Shown here: positions 12,901 through 24,900 of the stretch, in pieces
How positions within the stretch are numbered: the first letter of the stretch is position 1
How the letters are laid out: each line of letters opens with the position of its first letter
DNA from: Oegoconia quadripuncta
Lineage: Eukaryota; Arthropoda; Insecta; Lepidoptera; Autostichidae
Length of the DNA stretch: 64,000 nucleotides
Direction: 5' to 3'
Assembly (NCBI GenBank): GCA_949316235.1
Contig: OX438744.1
Coordinates: forward strand, 29,384,778 to 29,448,777
Program-made: the position numbers and the translations under genes
The notes under the pieces: generated by a model
Seen by the model: the letters and a program-made list of their open reading frames with translations, nothing else
What the model was told of the DNA's origin: nothing
Databases searched by the model: none

Positions 12901-15900
12901 TTTCCAGTAACGGTTGACGCCACTCTTGATTACGAACTATTTTTCCCAAGGAACTATAGTCGAATTCGATCAAAAAATTTTCGATTACCCATACAAAGTA
13001 AACCATTCCGAAACCAATAATTTTCGGCTGATGACTCCCATCTTGATTACAAACAACGTTCCACTAGGAATACACTCCGAATTCAGCCGAAAAGTATTGG
13101 ACTTCCATACTAAAGGTGGTTTCAGAATGGTTTACCTACTTTGTATGAGTAATCGAAATTTTTTTGATCGAATTCGACTATTGTTATCAAAAGTGGCGTC
13201 ACCAGTTAATGGGAATTACAGGAATGCAAATTCACCCTGTATATAATGAAGTTAATACGAAAACTATTGCAGGTAAGTAGAATTTTACAGATTAATGAGT
13301 AATAGTCGAAAAACTTTAAAATGTACTTTCCATAAAAAAATATTTATCAAACCACAAGGAGCCCCCTTCATCCGTATATTGCGCGTTGTCTGAAACGCAC
13401 TTCGCCGGTTTTTTGGACATACCTATTTGTGGACTTAGCAGAAGCAAGGGCGGATCCAACCTACGTTTTTTGAATAAATTAAGCAGAAAATTTAGATATA
13501 ACTAGGTTGACCTAGAGGAGGTGGAGGTCAAATAGTAGAAATAATTTGTTACTGAATGAGAAAAAAACTAAATGTGTTAAATTTGTACTGCCTAATGCTA
13601 GGGAGGTGCCCACAAATATAATTATAAAAAATGACACTCTAGACCTTGTTGAGTCCACTGTATTTTTGGGCATTACTTTGGACGCCAAATTACAATGGGG
13701 TCCTCATATCCATAAATTGGCGAAGAAGCTCAGCTCTGCAGCGTATGCAGTCAAAAAAATTTGACAAATAACGGACGTAAATACTGCTAGATTAGTATAT
13801 TTTAGTTATTTCCATAGCCTGATGTCTTACGGTATCTTGCTGTGGGGAAATCCCGCTGATATAAATACAATCTTTGTTTTACAAAATCGAGCCGTTCGCG
13901 CAATTTATCAATTGAAACCTGCAGTGTCACTTAGAGACAGATTTAAAGAGTATAATATTCTAACCTTTTCGTCACAGTACATTTTTGAAAATCTAATATA
14001 TGTCAAAAAAAATATAGCATCATTTAGGAAAAATAGTGATAAACATGATGTCAATACAAGAAATAAAGATAAACTTGCAGGTCACATAAGTCGCCTCCAC
14101 AAAGTCAGTAATTCATTCAAAGGGTTATGTATACGCTTTTTCAATAAAGTTCCTGTTGATATACAAAATCTTCCTTTCAATAAATTTAAAGATACTATAA
14201 AACAGAAACTTATTAAGAAATCATATTATAAAATATTAGATTATTTAGATGATAAACAATCATGGACATAACCAGCCCGTTCGCATAACCAGGCTATTTC
14301 ACAATTAATAATGAAATATTATAATATAAAATAATAATTTTGTAATATAAAAACCTTTTTTTAAAAGAGCAACCTCTCGAGTTTCTTGCTTGTTCTTCTC
14401 AGGGGAAAATTGCCTTTTGAACAATCAGTAGCTTTAAAAATGTAAAATCTGACTATTTTAAGTGTACCCTGTGTACCTACAAAATAAAGCATTTTTTGAT
14501 TTACCAATCCCTAAATAAGATTAATTTATTGACATTAGAATGGAAATGGAGAAATGCTATTTGGTAAACCATATCTCTTTCGCTTTTATAGATGGAGCCA
14601 GCTCTGCGTCTGCAAGCCAACTGAGCTGTGACTTCGAAGACGCCAACCTCTGTGGCTGGACGCATGATGATCTTCACGATTTTGATTGGAAACGGCTCAA
14701 TAGGAAGACACCCAGCTCATTCCTTTTCACTGGACCTTCTTATGACCACACATATGGAGAGGGAGAGTCAGGTATTTTTCAACTCAAAGAAGTAAAGACA
14801 AAATGTTCGACGCAGTATAGTTTTAAAGGTCTACAAAATTAAAAGAGCCTTGTTTATTATTAGATACTTATTTAATGCTCTCCTCTCACTGTACATCATA
14901 ATGCTAGGGTCACCTGTGGTACACGACATGGCGCATACTGAACATAAACGGTGCCCTATGTAACTCTATTGCTACCTTGAAAAAAGACGTTTCTAGGGAG
15001 CCAATAAAATGCAAAAATTGCGCTGAGGCCTACCCTATGGGGAAGGAGGTCGTGGGAAGCTCGGCCTATATACACCATGGACTGCATTTACGTGATTATT
15101 AAGTTGAAGTGGCAGTGGGCAGAGCATATACCTCAAAGACTTGATGGCAGTTGGGGTATTAAAATTCTAGAGTGAAGACCACGCACCGGCAAGCGCAGCA
15201 TCGGTCATCGGTTGCTAGATTCCCACCGATCGCTCTGGAAATCTATGAGGGAGGACAATGTTCAGCAGTAAACGTCCATAGCTGTTATGATGACCACGGA
15301 AACTGGAGTACATGGCTACTTATACATATTTATCATCATCATCGTATGAACCACAGGACGTCCGCTATTTTAAGCCGCCCCCATTTGATTCCTTTGGAAG
15401 CGGCCTGCATCCAGCGATTTCCCGCGTCCTTTATCAACTGGTTCGCCTTGTACATACAAGTATTACAATAATATAAATCTAATTTCCAGGGTACTACATG
15501 TACATAGAAAGCACTTCGAGATTAGAGAACGATATGGCACGTCTAATATCCCCAATATACGATGCAACGTTGGCAAAGAACGGATGCTTCTCCTTCTTTT
15601 ATCACATGTTTGGCAAGTAAGTTCATTGACAACAACCTAGCTAGCAAAGTCAGCGCCATCTACTGCGTGTATATTATAAATAGTTATTGAATATAAATCT
15701 TACGCTGCTATGGTAAGACTGAAATTGACAGGAGCTGATTGGTTTCTATTATTATAGTATTAACTATCATAGTCGAAAATACACATGCCTGTAGTAGAAG
15801 CCAATCAAATGCTGTAATATCTCTTAGGCAAGGTAATATCACATACGGAAAGGAATGCCAGTAGCAAAACGCCTTATTCGATTTCTTGCCTTCTGTGGCT

Positions 15901-18900
15901 TGCAGACAGAGAACGCAGTATATAAAGCATGTATAAAAGAGGCTGCTAACTACATTGGCTTATGTATTATAATTATAATTAAATAAATAAATTACCTCGT
16001 GCTAAATACAGGCATGTGTATTTTCGCCTTTTTATATCATGTGTCTCAAAATAGCCAGGAGGAAGAGGAAATTCACCCGCCAATTTTTTGTCGTTATCCT
16101 CCCCTGGGGCACACAATTCAGGATTTCCACTACCTTCGAATCTAACTTACTTCCCGTTGCGATCCATATAAATCAGATCATTCGTCAATCTCTCAACAAA
16201 CTTTTGACTGCTAATCACTTGTTTTCAGGACCACAGGAGGTCTGCTAGTGTATCAGAAGCCGGACAACCTGCCCCTCCAGTCGTTACTCCAGCTACCACT
16301 AGCCGAGAAGCAGAAGTACATTATGTTTGAGAAGTGGGGTAACCAAGGTGACTTCTGGTACAGGAATGTGGCGAACCTGACCGATTTGTCGGACAACTTC
16401 CAAGTAAGAGCGGATTCGTGACCTAATCAGCAAATATCAGTGATGGGCAGCAATGTCATTGTTTGCCCAGCGCGGCGATTAGGACAAATCGTTCCATGTA
16501 AAGCGATGGGACTTTTATAGCTAGTTGATGGACTGGAATTTTTTTCCAATCTTGGACCTTCAAAAGCTAGCTCAGACATTCTGCTTCAATTCTTTAATCG
16601 AATTGTATCTCATCTGCAGTAGCTCGTCTGATGAAAAGTGGGTGGAAGTATTCTAAATGGTTAGATTATTAGATTTGATACACGAAAGTTTAAAATCTGG
16701 AACATTTAGGCCCGTATTAATAAACCAATCTCAATACAAGTCTTGAGGCTGTATCAACAAAAATGCGTCTTAAGCAGTTGACGCTATCTCAAGCTCCGTG
16801 CTAATTTATAAACCAATCTTGAGTTCTACCAGCTGAGATCACTTCTCAAGAATTCGCCTCAGCGGCGAATGAATGATAGTCTTGAGTTTCGTTTATAAAT
16901 ACGCGCACCTCAAGTGAGTACTGCTTGAGTATGCACGTGCTTTTCAGGTCTCAAGTTCGGTTTATTAATCAACACGTTTACTTGAGACCATTTAGCATAT
17001 TTAAGTTCGGTGACAATGCAATATTAGGGTACTATCGAGCTGATCTGACAATGGAGCCGGGATGTAGAGATTGGAACTCCCTGGTAGCAAATGGCAAGAT
17101 AGTCGAATTTGAGCTAGTTTATTTTGTTCTATAGGTACTTTCCTATGGAGCCAGAAGATTGCCAGTGGCACTCCTAGATGGACTTTATGTTACCTACTAG
17201 TAACATAAAGTCTTTGTACTAGAATAACATATGAACTTTGAACTGGATAATCATGATAGAGTATTAAGTAGAAATTATTTCGTTCCTACTTGACAAGCTT
17301 TTAATTAGTCAGATGAAGCAATTCAGCTGATAGTTTAGATGGCTCTCATATTCTTCACACCGGAACAATACAGACAATTATGCTTAGTGGCAGAAACTCT
17401 TGGTATCCAAGAGAAAGTGACCTACCAGCTGCTTTTAAATGGTTAGTTGCGTAAAATCTACTTGAACATAATAGTTTACGTTATCTACCATAGATCGTTA
17501 TCGAAGGGGTCCGAGGTTCAAGTTTCACCAGTGACATAGCAATCGACGACGTGTCCATCCTTCAAGGTGACAACTGCACGGCCGCTAATAAAACTGCAGC
17601 AACACCAGCTGTTATCGTACGTAAGTGCATCTTAGGGCAATAGCCAAGGACTACTTTTGCAGCGGTGGCGAGCTGGTCGTATTTGCAAAGCGCAACAAGG
17701 AGCGATGGAATAGTTATACGTCGCACTCTATAAGTGGGTCTTTATTGAGCGACATATTGGAAGAGCGACATATTGGAGGAGGAAGAGGAAGAGCCGGCAC
17801 AGTAGCAGCTCATGTGTGGCAACGGTGATGTCGCTAGTCGCTAGACACAGTTGTAGATTTCACAGAACTTTTTAAATCATTATATCAAAATCAAAATCAA
17901 AAATATTTTATTCAATGTAGGATACAAAAATATCACTTATTGAAAGTCAACATGCTATTTTTCTTTTTTTAACTACATCGCTTCACAAGGTGTTATGGTT
18001 AGGGAGAAGAAGCGACAAGAAACTCCGCAACAACACATCTTTTCAACTAGTCTCCATCCTTACAACAATACTACATCTTATATTACATATTACAAAACAA
18101 TAGCAATTAACATAACAACCAGCTAACACCAGACCTCCTTATCGCCTAAATAATCATCTATCCTGTAATAACCCTTCTTACACAGAGTTTCTTTAATGTG
18201 GCGTTTAAATTTCTGCTCTGTTAAACTCAATACATGTTCTGGTATTTTATTGTAAAAGCGTATGCTGTGTCCCACAAAGGATGTGCTAACCTTGCTAAGT
18301 CTAAATTGTGGAATTTCAATTTTATTTTTGTTTCTAGTATTCAAATTATGATTATCAGAATGTTTGCGAAATAGGCATATATTTTTGCGTACATACATTA
18401 TACTGTCATATATATACTGGGATGCAACAGTTAAAATACTTATTTCTTTAAACAGATCTCTTAGAGAATCACGGCAGCGTAATTTATATATTGCTCTGAT
18501 TGCTCTTTTTTGTAGAACAAATATTGTTTGAATATCTGCACCTCTACCCCACAGTAGTATACCATAAGACATAATGCTATGAAAGTAGCTAAAATAAACG
18601 AGCCTCGCTGTTTTAATGTCAGTAAGTTGTCTAATCTTACGAATAGCATAAGCAGCTGAACTGAGCCTGCTCGCAAGTGTCTCAATATGCGACCCCCACT
18701 GTAGTGTGGAGTCCAAAGTGATGCCAAGAAAAACAGTGTTCTCAACAAATTCCAATGGTTCACTATTCAACTTTAGGTTGTTTTCCCCCTGCCTTACATT
18801 AGGTAAGGAAAACTTAATACATTTGGTTTTCTTAGCATTTAGAACTAAATTATTCACAGTAAACCAGTTCGAAACCTGTGAAAGAGTATCGTTTACATCG

Positions 18901-21900
18901 TCAATATCATTCGACCCTCTCTTTATTTTGAATATAAATGAAGTGTCATCAGCAAACAACACAATATCAACCAGGTTCCGAACTAAATAAGGCAAGTCAT
19001 TAATATAAACTAAAAACATAAAAGGACCTAGAATTGATCCTTGAGGCACTCCCATTTTCACAAAGGATCCTGAAGATTTTTCCAGATTTACTTGAACTTT
19101 TTGAATTCTATTTTCTAAATAAGAAGTTAATAAGTCGAGGGCTTTGCCGTGCACCCCATAATGTTCTAATTTAAATAAAAGCGTTTTGTGATCCACACAA
19201 TCGAATGCTTTTGAAAGATCGCAAAACACACCGATTGCATCGCTGCGATCTTCCCAGGCATTATAAATATTTTTAATTAGAGCTACACCGGCATCCGTTG
19301 TCGAGCGACCGTTAGTGAAGCCAAACTGTTTATCATGTAGTAGTTCATTTGTATTGAAATGACACAATATTTGACCCAGAATAAGTTTCTCAAAAATTTT
19401 ACTAAGTACAGGTAGAATGGAGATGGGCCTGTAATTATTGAGATCGTTTTTACATCCTGATTTAAAAAGAGGTACAACCTTACTATGTTTCATCAGTTCA
19501 GGAAAGACACCCTGATCAATACTCGCATTGAAAATGAAGGCTAAGTAAGGAGCGATCGTAGTGACAATATGACTCAACAGCTGTACCGACATGCCCCAGA
19601 CATCTTCAGCTTTTTTTAACTTTAGCGTTTTGAAAGCCTTTATAACTTCGAGAGGGTCAACATACCTAAATTTAAGAATAGTGTGGCATTTTTTTACATT
19701 AGCTACCATCAATGATTTAGCACGAATTGGTGATGAATCTAGTATTTCAGTAGTTTTGACTGGAATATTTACAAAAAAATTTTCAAAATGCTGAGCTACT
19801 TCTATATCGCGATTGATAATTCTATTATCAATTTTAATTGAATATCCATTGTCACGTTCTTTAACACATGACGTTTCCCTATTTATAACCTTCCAGACTG
19901 CTTTAATCTTATTATCAGCAATATTTACAATATTACTAATGTATCTGGACTTAGCAGTAATACAAACTTTTTTAAATATTTTTGAATAACTTTTAACAAA
20001 TTCGCAGAACTCTAGGTCATCCTGCCTAATTGTCCTATCTTCATAGAGCTGAAACAACTTATCTCTACTTATTCGAATACCTTTCGTGGCCCAGTTACTG
20101 AATTTAAATTTATTGGTATTTTTAACTTTTTTAATTTGAAAGATCTGTTCAAACTCTTTATTCAAAACATTGAAGAAATCTGTATAAAATTTATCACAGT
20201 CAATTGTTTCAGACGAAGGTAAAGGTAATTTATTTAGCAAAACTTCTTTATACATTTCTACTTTTTCTGCAGGTATAGGTCTAGTAATGAATTCTACTGT
20301 GGGATTGGATAACTTAATTAACGGAAAAGCAACAAGTTGCCCACAGTGATCAGACCTTAAACAGTTTAGTATAGACTGATCAATGAAATTACAGTTACAG
20401 AAAAAGTTATCTATGCAAGTGGCTGTAGATTCAGTGATTCTAGTAGGCTCTAGGAATACGTTGTTTAAATTAAAAGACTTAAATAAACTTATTATTCGAG
20501 TAGTTAACGACTTCTGCTCCAGCAAATCTACATTAAAATCACCACAGACTATAACTGACTTTGTCCCTCTAGTTACTAGTTTTAGCACATCTTCCATGAC
20601 CGACTCAAACAAATTAAAATTGTAAACATAAGGAGGTCTGTAGACGCAAATAACAATGTAGTTCTCCAACTCCACAGATGAAAGTTCAATAGTACATTCA
20701 ATCGAAAGTGCAACAACATCTTTGCGTTCCTTCGCTTTTAAATTATTTTTAATTAAAATTAAAGAACCTCCATGTGTCTTAAACTGTCGATGGAATGAAC
20801 TAATACAATAATAATTGTCATTTGAAATAATCATTTCGGTTTGTTTTAGCCAATGTTCAGTAATACATACAATATCGATGGTGTTGTGTTTCTCTAAAAA
20901 CATCTCTATTTCTAGTTCTTTGCCAGAAAAGCACTGAATATTTTGATGAAATATTGTAAGTCGATTTGGCTTTTCTTTTGTCTTTTTACCTAGTTTAAAT
21001 ATCGAGACTGCTCTAAGTCCCTCGTCTCAACAGGAGTCACATCCCTATTATTATAAATAATAGGTGATTTGATACCCCTAGAAGGGCCCTCCATTACAAA
21101 AAAGGATCTACCATTGACTGGTATCGTATAAATAGGTAAATTATAGGCTAACAACATAGCCAATTGTTTTATATAATATTTTGAAAGATATAGTTTATCT
21201 TTCGTTAAAACAAGATTCCTAATAAACTTATTAGTGTCAAAAAATTTAAATTTGTCATTATAGGATACCATATTAGTTTGTAACCTATTCAAATTATGGA
21301 TATAGTTATTTTCATCACTTGATAAGCAATGTGAATAACCAAAAGCACAAGTAATAATTTTTTTTACATTTAAAGACGCAAGGAATTCAAAATTTGTTTT
21401 AAGTTGTTTTTTTGAAACACCCAATCCATTACCAACTAATATTACAATACTACAGTTTTTGTCATAATCTGTAAAACTCTTCACACAATTAAACACCTGT
21501 TGATATGAAGCACCTGGCATACACATATTAATGACTTTCTGCTCAGTGTTGAACTGCATAAAACTACCCAGATCTTTACCTATCCCATCAGAGAAGATGT
21601 ATACTCTAGGTGTTGAGGCCTCAGGAGAAGTAAGCGAGTGACCTGGTATAGCGGACGGCTCCGGTACTGGTATGGGACCCGATGTAGGAGTAAGTCTCAG
21701 AGTACACGTGGGGTCCACTGCGGAGGCACATATGGATGCAAGCATGGGGTCATTAACAGTGTCTGCAACTTCTTTATCAGCTGGGAGATCAATTAACAGC
21801 AGCTCCGTTAACTCAGCATTTGACGCCGATATGTTAACCATCTCAGACACTACCTGTGTATATTCAGTCCACTGAGATTGAGTGTTGTACAGTTTTTCAG

Positions 21901-24900
21901 ACATATCTCTGAGGTCATTTTCTAAATTAATTATTTTTAAATTTAATATTTGTATTCCATTGTCATAGTCTTCTCTGGCTTTTGTTGCACTTTGCTCAAA
22001 ATCAAGTACTAACTTTCTCTTCAACCTTTTACATCTATAACCGATTTGAAGTTTAAGCCGTTCCGAATTAATATTGGCTTTCTTAATAAACTTGTTCAGT
22101 TTTCTTAATTTCTTGTTTTTTTTCTTAGGTAAAACCAGGTCCATGTCAATTTGTTTTGCCTGACTGGTTTGTAGATGACTACAGTCAATTAATTCATCAT
22201 ACAGGCTTTGTGTGTAATTTGCCCGTTCACATGACTTTTCCTGCTCGAACTGTGTAATTTGATTTTGTGCCTCGCATAGCTCATATTCCAGTTCGGTGAT
22301 TCTGGACAACGCCTGCTCATGAGTATCGTGGCACTGGTTAATACAGTCCAGGGTGTTTTGCAACTGATCACGCTGACAAGTTACTTCCAGCAGTTGGCTG
22401 TGCAGTGATGACAGCTCATCCTTAAGGGAAGTATTCCTTAAAACAACGTGTACAACTTCCTCTTCACTGTCCGATCTTTCTTGGAGGAGCTGTTCGCAAA
22501 GAGTCTTTGAGCACTTTAGTTCTTCGAGTGCTAACTGTAGCTTATGCTCAATTTCCTGTTCTGCCGCTGTGCTTCGAGTGCGAACCATGATGTAGGAGTA
22601 TGTGACTGAAAAGCAAGCAAAGACAGGCTAAGAAAGTAACTAATATGTCCAAAATAACTACTATGATATTACCCACCTACTTATTTATAGGGGGTATCTC
22701 AACAAGTACTTACTTGTTTCTATTAAATAAGAAATGCAAAAGGAATTGTATATGTACTAAAATTACTTTATGCTATTCTCTTTAAAATTATGAGTAAGTA
22801 CCTATACTGTAGTGTGACAATGTCTGCGGCAAGCGTTCGTTTCGTCAACTTTACTTCCACATATCGTCAAGTAAAGAGAGATGTAAACATAGCCCGTGTG
22901 TGGTGTACGTTACTCAGTTTCTGAGCAGTGTAAAGTTTTGGGGGTTAAACTATGTTCACAAAGTAGATATAATAGTTAGTTAGTGTATAAAATATTAATG
23001 AAAACGATACTCCCCAGGTTTTCCACGGCCAGTTCACAAATTTTATTTTAAAACTTGACGGTTAGGTACAGTTGGTTGGCAGTCGATTTGTATTCCGCCT
23101 TCGAGACGATTTTTACACAACTATTTTATATATAATTTGATTTGAGACACTTTATTTTACGTTTTCCAATCGGTCTTTAAGTATATTACGAGAATAAAAG
23201 AAATTAATTTAATTTAATTATCAGCTGTACAAAAGTTGACATCTGTCCGCGAGTGTTGCCACTCCTATCATTACAACAAGAATTACACGATATTATTGCA
23301 TCGCAACAGTATCGTGTAATTCTTGTTTACTGGTGACTCCACTCCTGATTACAAATAACTTTCAACTAGGGGCCATAGCCGAATTCGATCAAAAAATTTT
23401 CGATTACCCATACAAGGTAAACCATTCTGAAACCATATTTAGTATGGAAGTGCAACAATTTGCGGCTGAATTCGGTAATAGTTCTTAATGGAAAGTTGTT
23501 CGTAATCAAGAGTGGAGTCACCAGCCGAAAATTGTTGGACTTCCATACTAAAGGAGGTTTCAGAATGGTTTACTTTGTTTGGGTAATCGAAAACTGTTTG
23601 ATTAAATTCGACTATGGCTCCTTGGGTAAAGTTGTTCGTAATTAAGAGTGGCGTTACCGGTTACTGGGTATCACACTAATTCAGTAGAATCATGATGTGT
23701 GTGACAAGGTATACACAGCCAGCGACAGCATCGCCTTAGTACCGCGGTCGTTTTGCGACTGCATCGCTACCGTATTTCACGATATATTTGCAAATATCTA
23801 CCGAAACTAAATATATCTTCTCCATTTTTAACCGACTCCCAAAAAGGAGGAGATTCTGGTTAATGATGATGCACTCCGGAGATAGAGGATTTAACCTTAC
23901 TAAAGACTGTTGTTTAGCCAATTTATGGCGGTTCAATTATTTCATTTCTCCTTTAATATTATTTTAATCAGTCACTGATAATTAGCTAAATAAAAAATCT
24001 ATTATATTATTCAGAAATAGATATATTATTTTGATTAATTTTTAAGGCTCCGTAGTCATCAAGGAATCCTTATAATGTCGCTATGTCCGTCTGTCTGTCT
24101 GAGGCTCAGCTCAAAGGCTCTTAGTACTAGACAGCTATAATTGGGCACGGCGCGTCGGCAAAGTGGTAAAATAAAATTTGAATTCGTGTAATTTCCATAA
24201 ACTGGTGAAGCCACTCTTTGCCCAAGGAATCATAGTCGAATTCGGTCAATAATTTTCGATTACCCATACAAAGTAAACCATTATGAAACCAGCTTTAGTA
24301 TGGAATTCCAACAACTTTCTGCTGATGACTGATTAAGAACAACTATCCACTAGAAACCATATTCGAATGCAGCCGCAAATTGTTGGACTTCCGTACTGGT
24401 GGTTTCACAATGGTTTACTTTGTATGGGTAATCGAAATTTTTTTGATAGAATTCGGCTATGATTCCTAGTGAAAAGTTGTTCGTAATCAGGAGTAGAGCC
24501 ACCAGTAAACAGAAATTACACGAATTAAAGTTCATCCTGTATACTTTCCGTTGAAAATTATTTGTCAAACAACAAAAGCTCCCTTCTAAATCCGCATATT
24601 GTGAGGGCATTACGGAACCCTATACTGCGGGTGGCCCGACACGCACTTGGCCGTATTTTTTTGGGTTTGTTTTTTAATCTCTTACTTTGAAATTTACATT
24701 GGTGTATGAAGGGGTGACACAAAATTTGAATATACACAAATATTCAAATTTCATTTAAAAGTTAGATCTTGAAATGAATAACCAATTTTGAATTTGAATT
24801 TCGATATATTACTATGTTTAGTAGTTGACGTCCTGTGGTTGATAACGATAGTATCTTTTCAGCGGATTCCTGCATTGGTCGCTGTGACGTTTATGGAGAT

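Larger units (their letters stand above)
17883..22620 (-). mobile_element. near-complete CR1-like non-LTR retrotransposon, antisense in intron 7
   Basis: Transcribed leftward: 5' end uncertain (beyond 22588), ORF1 at 22588-20990, ORF2 at 20992-18123, a ~240-bp 3' UTR and a (TTTTGA)n-like tail at 17885-17905. Both ORFs are fully open. ORF1 combines a coiled coil with an esterase-like domain. ORF2 is an APE endonuclease plus reverse transcriptase. Truncated relatives in the window (13537-14503, 34601-35300, 50301-50611) show that the lineage has been active here. I cannot fix target-site duplications or the true 5' end. Confidence 0.85.
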
